A stretch of DNA of 64,000 nucleotides from an uncultured Spirochaetaceae bacterium (lineage in GTDB: Bacteria; Spirochaetota; Spirochaetia; Treponematales; Treponemataceae): NCBI GenBank assembly GCA_902778325.1, contig CACYWZ010000003.1:92163-156162 (forward strand), read 5' to 3'. Position numbers and translations under genes: made by a program. The number at the start of each line of letters is the position of its first letter. The first letter of the stretch is position 1. Positions 32,407 through 40,187 of this stretch are shown here, piece after piece. The notes beneath the pieces were generated by a model. It had not been told where the DNA came from, did no database searches, and was given only the letters and a program-made list of their open reading frames with translations.

Positions 32407-33075
32407 ATGAGATTTCTTGTTATTTCAGACATTCATGGAAATTTGGAAAACATCGAAAAGTTGTCGCCTGAGTTTGAGAAAGCAGACGCAGTCCTTTTTG
32501 CAGGAGATTTTGCTGAGTTTGGCAAGGCAGAAACAGGCGAGCCAGCTCTTAATCTTTTGTGCAAAAAACATGACCAGATTTTTTCAGTGCTTGGAAATTG
32601 CGATGAGCCTGAGTTTTTGAGCGCGCTTGAAGGAAAAGACATCAGCGTCCAGAAAATGATTGCGTTTTTTGAAGGGCTTTCAGTTTGCGGCTCAGGCGGC
32701 GGCTCAAAGTTTACGGGAACGACGCCTTTTGAGCGCACAGACGAAGAGCTCGTGTCGGATTTTTCTTGCGTGGATTCAGGCGAAAAGTGGCACAACCTCA
32801 TTGCCATTATGCACAATCCGCCAAAAGACACAGCTTGCGATATGATTTCAAACGGAATGCACGTCGGCTCGCCGCTTCTTCGCGAATTCATCGAAAAGAC
32901 AGAGCCGCTCGCTGTCATCACAGGACACATTCACGAAAGCGCCGGAATCGAAACGCTTTCAAACACGATTGTGATAAATCCGGGTGCTCTTGCGGAAGGA
33001 AAATATGCAATCCTTGAAGTTTCAAAAGAAAATGGAAACTGGAAAGTCGATTCTGCGGTGCTCAAAAATCTGTAA
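32407..33075 (+). CDS. Calcineurin-like metallophosphoesterase (YfcE/MJ0936 type)
   Basis: A 222-aa cytoplasmic hydrolase. Metal ligands are seen in order: D and H in ISDIHGN, D in FAGDFAEFG, N in LGNCDEPEF, H in IAIMHNPP, and the final pair in VITGHIHESA. This is the pattern of small phosphodiesterases of the YfcE group, which cleave phosphodiesters or cyclic nucleotides with Mn or similar metal. ATG 32407 follows GGGGGAA; an ATG at 32389 is possible but has no RBS. It lies behind hisC and 3 nt ahead of the OmpA gene; co-transcription is likely. The natural substrate is unknown. Confidence 0.82.
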   Translation: MRFLVISDIHGNLENIEKLSPEFEKADAVLFAGDFAEFGKAETGEPALNLLCKKHDQIFSVLGNCDEPEFLSALEGKDISVQKMIAFFEGLSVCGSGGGSKFTGTTPFERTDEELVSDFSCVDSGEKWHNLIAIMHNPPKDTACDMISNGMHVGSPLLREFIEKTEPLAVITGHIHESAGIETLSNTIVINPGALAEGKYAILEVSKENGNWKVDSAVLKNL

Positions 33076-33078
33076 GAT

Positions 33079-34293
33079 ATGAAAAAGACGATTGCGGTAA
33101 TTTTTGCATTTATAGCGTTTGTTTCGTGCGCCAGCGCTGAAAAGTTTTTGTTCAAGTACAAAAAAGGCGACACGTACAGAGTTCTCACGAGTGTTGAAGA
33201 AGACGTAATCTACAACGGCGTTTTTTCGCATCACGCGCGCATATTGAACCGTGTTTCCGTTGAAGTGACAGACGTTTTGAGCGACGGCACAGGCGTTCAT
33301 TCGGCGACCTTTATGGCAAGCGATGAAAGTTCAAGCGTGAGCGGAAAACATTTTTCGTGGGGAAACACATACAAAAGCATTTATCAAAAATCTCCGCAAG
33401 GCGTTTTTTCAATCGCTGACGAGTATTTCATGCCCGTTATCCGAAACCTTCCTGTTTTTCCAGACACGGACGTAACAAAAGGGCAAAAGTGGAGCGCAGA
33501 CGGCTATGAAGCCGAAGATTTGCGACGCGCGTTCAAAATGCAAAAGCCGTTCGCAGTCCCGTTCTCTGCCCAATACACCTATGCTGGAAAGCAAAAAGGA
33601 GCGGACGGGCGCGAATTGCACGAGTTTCACGTGTCTTACAACATCTACTATGACTCTCCGACACCGAAAGGAGAGCTTTCGCTAGTGGATTATCCTGCAA
33701 AAACAATGGGACACAGCGAGCAAGTTTTGTTTTTTGACGCCGAAAAAGGCGCTCTCGACCACTACAGCGAAGTTTTCAGAATCGTAATCGAGACCTCTTT
33801 TGGAAACCGCTACGATTTTCGCGGAAAATCAAATTCACAAGTGCAAGATTTCGTGAGAACAGCGGACGAAAAGACAGTTGAGGACGTGAAAGAAATCGTT
33901 GAGAACCTCGGAATCGAAAACGTCAATGTCGTTTCAAGCGAAAACGGACTTGTCATTTCAATGGAGAACATCAAGTTCTATCCAGATTCCGACAGACTTC
34001 TTGAATCTGAAACAGAAAAACTAAAATCAATCGCAGAGATTTTGAAAAAATACCCGAACAATGACCTTTTGATAACAGGACACACCGCCCGCGCAGGCAG
34101 CGTTGAAAGTCAGGAGCAGCTCTCTGTTGAGCGAGCCGACGCCGTTGCAGAACTCTTGATAAAAATGGGCGTTCGCGAGCAAAACCAGATTTTCACGCGC
34201 GGAATGGGAAGCCGCGAGCCTGTCGCTCCGAGCGACACCGAAGAGAACAAGGCGCGAAACCGCCGCGTCGAAATCACGATTTTGGACAAATGA
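33079..34293 (+). CDS. OmpA-family envelope protein
   Basis: A 404-aa secreted protein with signal peptide MKKTIAVIFAFIAFVSCASA; the Cys lies in SCAS, so a lipobox is also possible. Residues ~20-260 form a domain I do not recognise (beta-rich, ending near FRIVIETSFGNRYDF). Residues ~285-400 are an OmpA/MotB peptidoglycan-binding domain: NIKFYPDSDRLLESE, DLLITGHTARAGS, RADAVAELLIKMG, and the end motif NRRVEITIL. Such proteins tether the outer membrane to the cell wall. Start is 3 nt after the phosphoesterase stop. Orthologues of this architecture are common in treponemes. Confidence 0.88.
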   Translation: MKKTIAVIFAFIAFVSCASAEKFLFKYKKGDTYRVLTSVEEDVIYNGVFSHHARILNRVSVEVTDVLSDGTGVHSATFMASDESSSVSGKHFSWGNTYKSIYQKSPQGVFSIADEYFMPVIRNLPVFPDTDVTKGQKWSADGYEAEDLRRAFKMQKPFAVPFSAQYTYAGKQKGADGRELHEFHVSYNIYYDSPTPKGELSLVDYPAKTMGHSEQVLFFDAEKGALDHYSEVFRIVIETSFGNRYDFRGKSNSQVQDFVRTADEKTVEDVKEIVENLGIENVNVVSSENGLVISMENIKFYPDSDRLLESETEKLKSIAEILKKYPNNDLLITGHTARAGSVESQEQLSVERADAVAELLIKMGVREQNQIFTRGMGSREPVAPSDTEENKARNRRVEITILDK

Positions 34294-34311
34294 TTTTCTT
34301 TCTAAAACATT

Positions 34312-34338
34312 GTGTCATGCTGAACTTGATTCAGCATC
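34312..34338. repeat. Dispersed palindromic element, second copy
   Basis: TGTCATGCTGAACTTGATTC followed by AGCATCC; the same sequence as at 3005-3034. The gap 34294-34639 also contains a degraded GATTCCGAAACGAG segment (34360-34373) related to the same family, and repeated TCAATGTACATTTAAGA-type units (34490-34550). No gene is supported there. Confidence 0.6.
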
Positions 34339-34429
34339 CGCATTTTAGGCTTTTGCAGATTCCGAAACGAGTTCGCCAATGACATTTCGTTTGCTTGGCG
34401 AATTTTGCGCTTCGAACAAACAAAATTTG

Positions 34430-34557
34430 CTTTGCTGAGTGTCAGGGAAGCTTTTAACAAACAAAATTTCGTCCGCTGAGCCTCAGGCTTCAATGTACAT
34501 TTAAGACATTGCTCCGCTGAGTGTCAGCGGTCAATGTACATTTAAGATATTCGTTTG
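34430..34557. repeat. Irregular tandem repeats (GCTGAGTGTCAG and CAATGTACATTTAAGA units)
   Basis: Two motifs alternate: GCTGAGTGTCAG or GCTGAGCCTCAG, and TCAATGTACATTTAAGA (twice). CCGCTGAGTGTCAGCGG is itself a short hairpin. Unit lengths vary, so this array is more decayed than the others. Confidence 0.6.
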
Positions 34558-34593
34558 CTGTGTGAAATCAAAGGAAATATATCGCGTTTCAAT

Positions 34594-34634
34594 GAAAAAA
34601 GAGTCTATTCCAAAAGAATGCCTCTTCTTTTTTC
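34594..34634. terminator. Probable bidirectional terminator
   Basis: GAAAAAAGAG ... CTCTTCTTTTTTC can pair with a large loop, with A- and T-runs on either side. It lies at the 3' end of the minus-strand small membrane protein and downstream of the OmpA unit. Confidence 0.5.
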
Positions 34635-34639
34635 GCCCG

Positions 34640-34849
34640 CTATTCTTCTGCGGCTGCTTCTTCGCCTTCGGCGCTCGGTGCGGGAGCTGGCGGCTGCTCG
34701 ACAGGTGCTTTTCGGATAGTCGCTTTTCGCACAGTCTTTTTCTTTTTGTATGATGCGACAAAACTCACGAACTCAAGGTAAATCACGACTATTATAAAAA
34801 TGGTGATGACGCGATAGTCTGCTATAACTTTGTGAATCAAATCGAACAC
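34640..34849 (-). CDS. Small single-span membrane protein with Lys- then Pro/Ala/Glu-rich tail
   Basis: About 69 aa. GTG 34849 is the best start because TAAGGAG lies 6-7 nt ahead; the upstream ATG 34897 has no good RBS. One membrane helix (YRVITIFIIVVIYLEFVSFVA) is followed by a basic stretch (YKKKKTVRKATIRKAP) and a flexible acidic tail (EQPPAPAPSAEGEEAAAEE). The basic stretch suggests the tail is cytoplasmic. I know no family for it. The acidic Ala/Glu tail resembles that of the small lipoprotein at 14175-14369. Confidence 0.6.
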   Translation of the reverse strand: MFDLIHKVIADYRVITIFIIVVIYLEFVSFVASYKKKKTVRKATIRKAPVEQPPAPAPSAEGEEAAAEE

Positions 34850-34970
34850 GGCTTTCTCCTTAGAAACAATATCGGCAGTTTTCTCAAAAAAGCGCATTGG
34901 CGCTCTTTTGTTTGTTGAAGGGCGGAACTTTGTTTTGTTTTGCGTTAGAATTACGGCTAAAGGGGTGTTT

Positions 34971-34994
34971 ATGCCTTATTTATTCGAGTTTTAG
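34971..34994 (+). other. Possible seven-codon leader peptide (MPYLFEF)
   Basis: AAAGGGGTG lies before an ATG that opens seven codons and stops with a TAG. That TAG is embedded in the RBS (TAGGAGTG) of the transglutaminase gene 10 nt later. Translation of the leader could affect access to the gene's RBS. It may also be chance. Confidence 0.35.
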
Positions 34995-35003
34995 GAGTGA
35001 CAA

Positions 35004-36515
35004 ATGCTAAAAAGATTTTTGTGTTCAGTTATTTTGCTTGCTTGTTTTTCCGCTGTTTTTGCTTCGTCAATGGACAAAAGAGTCCGAAGTGTCCCGAAAG
35101 AGATAAGAGAAGCGGTTTTCAAAAAGCCAAAGGACAATTTGCCTTCTCTTGTGAAGGCACTGACAAACGGGCTTGGCACAGATGCGAAGGTCAAGGTGAT
35201 TCACGATTGGATTTGCGACAATATCGCCTATGACTCGGATATGTATTTTAGCGGGCGCATTTCAAAGCAGGACAGCGCAAGTGTATTGAAAAAGCAAAAG
35301 GCTGTTTGCTCAGGCTACAGCAATTTGATGGCTGATATGTGCAATCTTGCGGGTGTTGAGGCAATTGTCATTGATGGGTATTCAAAGGGCTTTGGCTACA
35401 CGGGAAAGCTTGGGGACAAGAGTGACCACGCTTGGAATGCTGTGAAAAAGAGCGGCGGCTGGCAACTTATTGATGTTACATGGGACGCAGGCTATTTGGA
35501 TTACAAGGCGTTCATAAAGCAATATTCGACTCAGTGGCTTTCTCTCACACCATCGCAATTTATCTATTCGCATTTGCCTCTTGAAAGCGAAATGCAGCTT
35601 TTGCCGAAAGAAAAGCAGCGATCGAAAGAGATGTTCGTGAAAGAGCCGTATCTTTCGGGTGTGTTTTTTGAAAACGGCTTGAGTCTTGGAAAGAACGCTT
35701 GTGATTACACGAACGAAATAAATGGGGCGACGACGTTTGATTTTGGCATTTCAAAGCAGAATCTGCTTCTTGTCAGCGATTTGGTTGACAGGGAAGGTGG
35801 CTCTTCGGTGAAAAATGCGACGTGGATTGACCACAAAGGAAGCACTTTTAGCGTGAATGTTGATATTCCGACTGCGAAAAAATATCGCGCCCGCCTTCTT
35901 TGTCGTCCGCGAAACGCTTTGCAAAATCCGCAGTTTTTCACTGAGAACGAGTTTGAGCAGAGTATAAGACCTCGCGTCTTGCAGCTTTTGTCTGAAAAGA
36001 AAATCACTGAGAAGGAAAAGGAGTTTTTCGGTGAGGCTTTTTTCAAGGTTGATGAGAACCGCCGTTATTATCCTGCCGAAGACCTTTTTGCGACTGAGCG
36101 GAACAATGCTGTCACGAAGATTTTGAAGCTTTTGGACGAAAATACGGGAAGTTATGCTGAAGTGATGTATTTTGATGTTGTGCCAGCTTCTGGTTATGCG
36201 GGCTTTGGCTCTGATGTCCTGCGCTTTCCGACGACGTTCAGAAGTTATGGCGAAACGCTGAATACAAAACTCGTCTCTCCGCTTGGCGCTGTTTTGAAAG
36301 CGGGGGAGGAAGTGAGGTTTGAGATTCAGTCGAAAGATTTTCTGTCTATGGCTGTTGTCGTAAATGACGCTCTTCAAGTCATGAGCAAAAATGCCAAAGC
36401 AGGCTCTTTTGAGCTGACGCTGACTGTTCCGCACGCTCAAGACACTCTTGAGGTTATGGCGTCAAAGGACGGCAAGCGTTTCGATGGCTTGTGGTTTTAC
36501 GAAATCGAGCAATAG
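35004..36515 (+). CDS. Secreted transglutaminase-like cysteine peptidase protein
   Basis: A 503-aa protein with signal peptide MLKRFLCSVILLACFSAVFAS. The transglutaminase-like core spans residues ~50-165. All three catalytic residues are visible: Cys in KKQKAVCSGYSNLMADMCNLAG, His in KSDHAWNAVKKSGGW and Asp in LIDVTWDAGY. The family (bacterial Transglut_core3 type) acts as cysteine peptidases or amidases in the periplasm or outside. The C-terminal ~330 residues are not recognised and seem beta-rich. TAGGAGTG precedes ATG 35004. The gene is monocistronic or shares a short leader with the seven-codon frame. Confidence 0.82.
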   Translation: MLKRFLCSVILLACFSAVFASSMDKRVRSVPKEIREAVFKKPKDNLPSLVKALTNGLGTDAKVKVIHDWICDNIAYDSDMYFSGRISKQDSASVLKKQKAVCSGYSNLMADMCNLAGVEAIVIDGYSKGFGYTGKLGDKSDHAWNAVKKSGGWQLIDVTWDAGYLDYKAFIKQYSTQWLSLTPSQFIYSHLPLESEMQLLPKEKQRSKEMFVKEPYLSGVFFENGLSLGKNACDYTNEINGATTFDFGISKQNLLLVSDLVDREGGSSVKNATWIDHKGSTFSVNVDIPTAKKYRARLLCRPRNALQNPQFFTENEFEQSIRPRVLQLLSEKKITEKEKEFFGEAFFKVDENRRYYPAEDLFATERNNAVTKILKLLDENTGSYAEVMYFDVVPASGYAGFGSDVLRFPTTFRSYGETLNTKLVSPLGAVLKAGEEVRFEIQSKDFLSMAVVVNDALQVMSKNAKAGSFELTLTVPHAQDTLEVMASKDGKRFDGLWFYEIEQ

Positions 36516-36526
36516 CGTGTTTTCGC

Positions 36527-36556
36527 TTGAAAGAACAGTGTACTTTCTGCTAGAAT
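36527..36556 (+). promoter_or_regulatory. Promoter of hisHF, apparently leaderless
   Basis: -35 TTGAAA, 18 bp, -10 TAGAAT ending 6 nt before ATG 36563. No RBS. Confidence 0.62.
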
Positions 36557-36562
36557 TGCCGT

Positions 36563-37219
36563 ATGACAGGTATCGTAGATTATAATGCAGGAAACATTAA
36601 AAGCGTGGAGCGGGCTTTGCTTTCTTTGGGTGCGGAATATGTGCGCTCGAAAAATCCAAAGGAACTGGAGAATTGCGACAGACTGATTTTCCCAGGCGTG
36701 GGTGAAGCCGCGTATGCAATGGAGCAACTCAAAAAAACTGGCTTTGACTCTTTCTTGAAAGATTGGACTGCTGCAAATAAGCGGCTTTTGGGCATTTGCT
36801 TGGGGTCTCAAATCATCTTTGAGCACTCAGAAGAGGGCGACGTTGAGTGCTTGGGGATTTTGAAAGGCTCTATCCGACACTTCAAAAACGTCTGGAAGGA
36901 CTTGGAGGATTTTTCTCAAAGCACTGCTTCTCCTATGCAGGCCGTGAGCTTAAAAGTGCCGCATATGGGCTGGAACAACTTGGCTTTTGCAAATGGCGGC
37001 TGCCGCTTGTTTGAGGGCGTTGATGAAAACAGCGATTTCTACTTTGTTCACTCCTATCTTATTCAGCCGTCTGATGAGACAATCGTAAAAGCATACGCGG
37101 ATTATGGTTGTCGCGTGCCTGCTTGCGTTGAAAGCGGCTCTGTTACGGCATTTCAGTTTCACCCAGAAAAATCAGGGGAAGCTGGCTTGAGATTATTGAA
37201 AAACTTCGTGAATGAATAA
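36563..37219 (+). CDS. hisH: Imidazole glycerol phosphate synthase, glutaminase subunit
   Basis: A 218-aa class I glutamine amidotransferase. It begins with the HisH signature GIVDYNAGNIKSVERAL and PGVGEAAYAMEQL. The catalytic Cys is in LLGICLGSQIIFEHSEE and the His-Glu pair in FQFHPEKSGEAG. It releases ammonia from glutamine and passes it to HisF for ring closure in histidine synthesis. hisF follows 33 nt later; the two products form the IGP synthase. No other his genes sit directly next to them. A -10 box 6 nt ahead of the ATG and no RBS imply leaderless expression. Confidence 0.93.
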   Translation: MTGIVDYNAGNIKSVERALLSLGAEYVRSKNPKELENCDRLIFPGVGEAAYAMEQLKKTGFDSFLKDWTAANKRLLGICLGSQIIFEHSEEGDVECLGILKGSIRHFKNVWKDLEDFSQSTASPMQAVSLKVPHMGWNNLAFANGGCRLFEGVDENSDFYFVHSYLIQPSDETIVKAYADYGCRVPACVESGSVTAFQFHPEKSGEAGLRLLKNFVNE

Positions 37220-37252
37220 TTTTGACAAACCGCTTGTGGCGGAGGAGAAAAA

Positions 37253-38017
37253 ATGCTTAAAAAGAGAATAATCGTTTGCCTTGACGTGAAAGACGGAAGA
37301 ACGACGAAGGGCGTGAAGTTTCAGAACAATATCGACATCGGCGACCCTGTGGATATGGCAGAAGAATATTACAAGCAGGGCGTTGACGAACTTGTTTTCT
37401 ACGATATCATCGCTTCAGCCCGAGGGCGCGGTCCAATCCTTGATTTGATTTCACGAGTGGCGGAAAGGGTGTTTATTCCATTCTGCGTGGGCGGCGGCAT
37501 TGGCTCAATCGAGGACATTCGCTCTACGATTTTGGCGGGCGCGGAGAAAATCAGCTTGAACTCGCAGGCGGTGAAAAATCCCGATTTAATCAGAGAGGGC
37601 GCGCGGGTGTTCGGCAATCAGTGCATTGTGCTTGGAATGGACGCGAAAAAAGATGAAACAACGCCTTCGGGATACCGTGTTTACATCAACGGCGGCAGAG
37701 TGAAAACCGACCTCGACGCGCTTGAGTGGGCAAAGAAAGCCGTAGATTTAGGCGCGGGCGAAATCGTTTTGAACTCGATGGACGCTGACGGAATGAAGAC
37801 GGGCTATGAAATAAACCTCACGCGAATGATTGCAGAAAATGTGTCTGTCCCTGTCATAGCGTCAGGCGGAGGCGGAAAGAGCGAGCATTTGGTCGACGTG
37901 TTGCGAGAGGGAAAGGCTGACGCGGCTTTAATCGCGAGCATGGTTCACTCTGGCGAATACACCGTAGGACGCATAAAGAGCGAGCTTAATTCTGCGGGTA
38001 TTCCTGTAAGGCTGTAA
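37253..38017 (+). CDS. hisF: Imidazole glycerol phosphate synthase, cyclase subunit
   Basis: A 254-aa (beta-alpha)8 barrel. N-terminal KKRIIVCLDVKDGRTTKGVKF holds the conserved catalytic Asp; the phosphate loops are CVGGGIGSIED and ASGGGGKSEHL; the second acidic site is in NSMDADGMKTGYE. HisF joins ammonia to PRFAR, giving IGP and AICAR. GCGGAGGAG lies before the ATG. It pairs with hisH upstream and ends at a strong bidirectional terminator. Confidence 0.95.
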   Translation: MLKKRIIVCLDVKDGRTTKGVKFQNNIDIGDPVDMAEEYYKQGVDELVFYDIIASARGRGPILDLISRVAERVFIPFCVGGGIGSIEDIRSTILAGAEKISLNSQAVKNPDLIREGARVFGNQCIVLGMDAKKDETTPSGYRVYINGGRVKTDLDALEWAKKAVDLGAGEIVLNSMDADGMKTGYEINLTRMIAENVSVPVIASGGGGKSEHLVDVLREGKADAALIASMVHSGEYTVGRIKSELNSAGIPVRL

Positions 38018-38021
38018 GATG

Positions 38022-38079
38022 AAAAAAAGTGGGGGATTACGCTTTTACAATGCTGTAAAATGACGCTCCCCCTTTTTTT
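38022..38079. terminator. Bidirectional terminator between hisF and a small minus-strand gene
   Basis: A long hairpin: GTGGGGGATTACG-CTTTTACA pairs with TGTAAAA-TGACGCTCCCCC, flanked by A7 on the left and T7 on the right, so it works in both directions. Confidence 0.85.
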
Positions 38080-38218
38080 ATTGGTTGCTGTCCCAAACAA
38101 AGCCTTTGTTATCAAGGATTTCAACAAAGAGCTTTTGTAAATCCCCTCTTGTAATCACTGCCCAAACAGCCAAATTATCAAGCATTGCTTCTCTAAAACA
38201 CTGTGCAGTCTTTTTCAT
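38078..38218 (-). CDS. Unknown 46-aa protein
   Basis: ATG 38218 follows the very strong GAAGGAGGG. The 46 residues begin MKKTAQCFREAMLDNLAVWA and end NKGFVWDSNQ. They are amphipathic, with two short helical stretches (CFREAMLDNLAVWAVITR; DLQKLFVEILDN). No membrane segment or signal is present. A clear promoter, strong RBS and terminator surround it, so I take it as a real gene. The stop codon overlaps the terminator T-run. No family is recognised; a small regulatory or toxin/antitoxin-like role would be speculation. Confidence 0.7.
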   Translation of the reverse strand: MKKTAQCFREAMLDNLAVWAVITRGDLQKLFVEILDNKGFVWDSNQ

Positions 38219-38250
38219 TGCACCCTCCTTCAAAATTGATTTACGATGTA

Positions 38251-38279
38251 ACTATATCGCCTGAAAGATTGGCGAACAA
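38251..38279 (-). promoter_or_regulatory. Promoter of the 46-aa protein gene
   Basis: Minus strand: -35 TTGTTC, 17 bp, -10 TATAGT, then a ~30-nt leader with GAAGGAGGG. Confidence 0.68.
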
Positions 38280-38330
38280 GGAAAAATATAGCCGAAAATG
38301 TGTAATATCTGGACTTGAGAGGAATGAAGA

Positions 38331-39221
38331 ATGGCAATGGTGGACTTAAAGATACGCTCTATCGACAGAGAAACAAAACTTGAGACTGTGGAAACAGAAA
38401 CGCCCGATTTTCCGTATCGAGCCGACATCGTGGATATAAATGCGCTTCACAAAAGCACTTATCCTTGGCACTATCACGACGACGTGGAGTTTTTTTATAT
38501 GAAAGAAGGCTCTATCGAATACGACGTGCCGGGAAAATCCGTCGTCTTTGCAGAGGGCGAGGCGGGATTTGTGAACACTGCCGTAATGCACCAGACGAGA
38601 GCAAAGACTCTTCATTGCATTCAAGAAGAGCATATTTTCACATCTGCCTTGCTCTCTTCTCCTGCCACGCACAGAGCCGACAGCCTTTATATTTTGCCGC
38701 TGATTTCCGCTTCGGGCTTGGACATCGTGAAGTTTGAGAAAGATGTGAGTGAGAGGGCGATAGAGATAATGCAAAGAGCGATGAAGATTTTTGACGAAAA
38801 GGCGTTTGGCTATGAACTTGAAATCCGCTCGCTGATGACGAGTTTGTGGCTTTTGACATTGAAAGAATGCAAAGAAAAGTCGCTTTTGGAGAAAAAAGAA
38901 AGCGCAGACTCCATTCGCATTCGAAAGATGGCGCTCTTTATCGACGAGCATTTTGGCGAAAGCCTTTCGCTTTCAGACATCGCCTCTGCTGCCGACATTG
39001 GCGAGCGGGAATGTTGCCGCTGCTTTTCGAGAATGCTTAAAACAAGCCCGATGGAGTATCTTTTGGGCGTTCGCGTAAATAAGGCGCAAATCCTCCTTTG
39101 CTCCTCGTCTGACACTGTGGAAAGCATTGCCGAGCAGTGCGGCTTTTCGAGCGGAAGCTATTTTAGCAAGGTGTTCAAGGCGAGAACTTCCCTTTCTCCG
39201 CGCGAGTTCAGAAAGAGCTGA
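38331..39221 (+). CDS. AraC-family transcriptional regulator with N-terminal cupin
   Basis: A 296-aa regulator. Residues ~35-100 are a cupin sensor (TYPWHYHDDVEFFYMKEGSIEYDVPG, then EGEAGFVNTAVMHQT). The C-terminal ~100 residues are the double helix-turn-helix of the AraC family: FIDEHFGESLSLSDIASAADIGERECCRCFSRMLKTSPMEYL, then VESIAEQCGFSSGSYFSKVFKARTSLSPREFRKS. Such proteins usually bind a sugar or small ligand and activate nearby genes. The target is not evident. GAGAGGA precedes ATG 38331. A tandem array starts right at the stop codon. Confidence 0.92.
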   Translation: MAMVDLKIRSIDRETKLETVETETPDFPYRADIVDINALHKSTYPWHYHDDVEFFYMKEGSIEYDVPGKSVVFAEGEAGFVNTAVMHQTRAKTLHCIQEEHIFTSALLSSPATHRADSLYILPLISASGLDIVKFEKDVSERAIEIMQRAMKIFDEKAFGYELEIRSLMTSLWLLTLKECKEKSLLEKKESADSIRIRKMALFIDEHFGESLSLSDIASAADIGERECCRCFSRMLKTSPMEYLLGVRVNKAQILLCSSSDTVESIAEQCGFSSGSYFSKVFKARTSLSPREFRKS

Positions 39222-39340
39222 CTCATGCGGTAGTGCTTGATTACGCTCATGCGGTAGTGCTTGATTATGCCCCCGCGGTGGTGCGGGATTACGCTCCCGC
39301 AGTGGTGCGGGATTATGCTCCCGCGGTGGTGCGGGGGTAC
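39221..39340. repeat. Tandem array, five units of exactly 24 bp
   Basis: Units such as CTCATGCGGTAGTGCTTGAT plus TACG and CTCCCGCGGTGGTGCGGGAT plus TATG. Two sub-types (CATGCGG...GCTTG and CCCGCGG...GCGGG) succeed each other; the second is a better hairpin. It starts at the AraC stop codon. Confidence 0.9.
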
Positions 39341-39365
39341 GGCTTTTCATATTGCGCTTTTTTGC

Positions 39366-39371
39366 TATAAT
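39366..39371 (+). promoter_or_regulatory. -10 element of pgeF, apparently leaderless
   Basis: Perfect TATAAT, 6 nt before ATG 39378, with no RBS. The -35 region is poor (TTTTCA at 16 bp). Confidence 0.58.
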
Positions 39372-39377
39372 CACAAT

Positions 39378-40166
39378 ATGAATCATCTTTCAATATTGGA
39401 CATGGATATTTTTGAAAATCAGGCTGTAAAATCGCATTTCTTCAAAGACGGAAAGGCTGTCGAAGATTCGCCTGTGTGGGGAATGAGCCTGCTTGAAGCC
39501 TCTTCAATGCGCTTTCGATACAACGAGACGAACGATAACCGAAGAGCTTTTTTTGAAAAACTTTTTGCGGGAAGAGAGAGGACTGTGACTCCCGTTGAGC
39601 TAATCCATTCAAAAATTGTCTATGCTGTTTCATCTTCTTCTGAAATTGCACGTCGCACGGGAGACGGCGTCATCACGAAAAACGCTTGTCTTTGCCCGAC
39701 TGTTACTGTTGCCGACTGTATGCCGCTTTTCCTTTTTGACCCCGAAACTCGCGTCTTTGGCGCTCTTCATTCGGGCTGGAAAGGCACGGGCATCATAGAG
39801 GAGGCTCTGAAGACTGCAAGCGAGAAATATGGCGCAAAGGCAAAGGATTTTCTTGTGGCAATCGGCGCTCACATAAAAAGCTGCTGCTACGAGGTGGACT
39901 GTGAGCGCGCTTGTTTTTTCCGCACCCAGTTCGGCGATAATGCGGCTGTGGCGAGAGACGGCAAATGGTATTTGAGTCTTCTTGACGCTAACTTGAACAT
40001 TCTTGAGCGGGCGGGTGTCAAAGATGAGAATATAACGGTTTTGGACAACTGCACTTGTTGCACGAAGATGGCGGGAAAGAGCGTATTCGGCTCTTATCGT
40101 CGCGAGACGCGCTCGACTGCTGGCGTTCCGTTTACTGTGCAGGCGGCGTTCTGCTATTGGGAATAA
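39378..40166 (+). CDS. PgeF/YfiH-type multicopper-fold protein (purine nucleoside phosphorylase / peptidoglycan editing factor)
   Basis: A 262-aa cytoplasmic protein of the YfiH (Cu-oxidase_4) family. Zinc-binding and catalytic residues are seen in VTVADCMPLFLFD, ALHSGWKGT and the GAHIKSCCYEV region. Relatives act on purine nucleosides (LACC1-like) and remove wrong amino acids from peptidoglycan precursors in E. coli. The reading frame is open upstream through the tandem array, but ATG 39378 is best supported because a TATAAT lies 6 nt ahead. A pseudouridine synthase gene follows 21 nt later. Confidence 0.85.
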   Translation: MNHLSILDMDIFENQAVKSHFFKDGKAVEDSPVWGMSLLEASSMRFRYNETNDNRRAFFEKLFAGRERTVTPVELIHSKIVYAVSSSSEIARRTGDGVITKNACLCPTVTVADCMPLFLFDPETRVFGALHSGWKGTGIIEEALKTASEKYGAKAKDFLVAIGAHIKSCCYEVDCERACFFRTQFGDNAAVARDGKWYLSLLDANLNILERAGVKDENITVLDNCTCCTKMAGKSVFGSYRRETRSTAGVPFTVQAAFCYWE

Positions 40167-40187
40167 TTTGGATAAGGAGATTATTTT

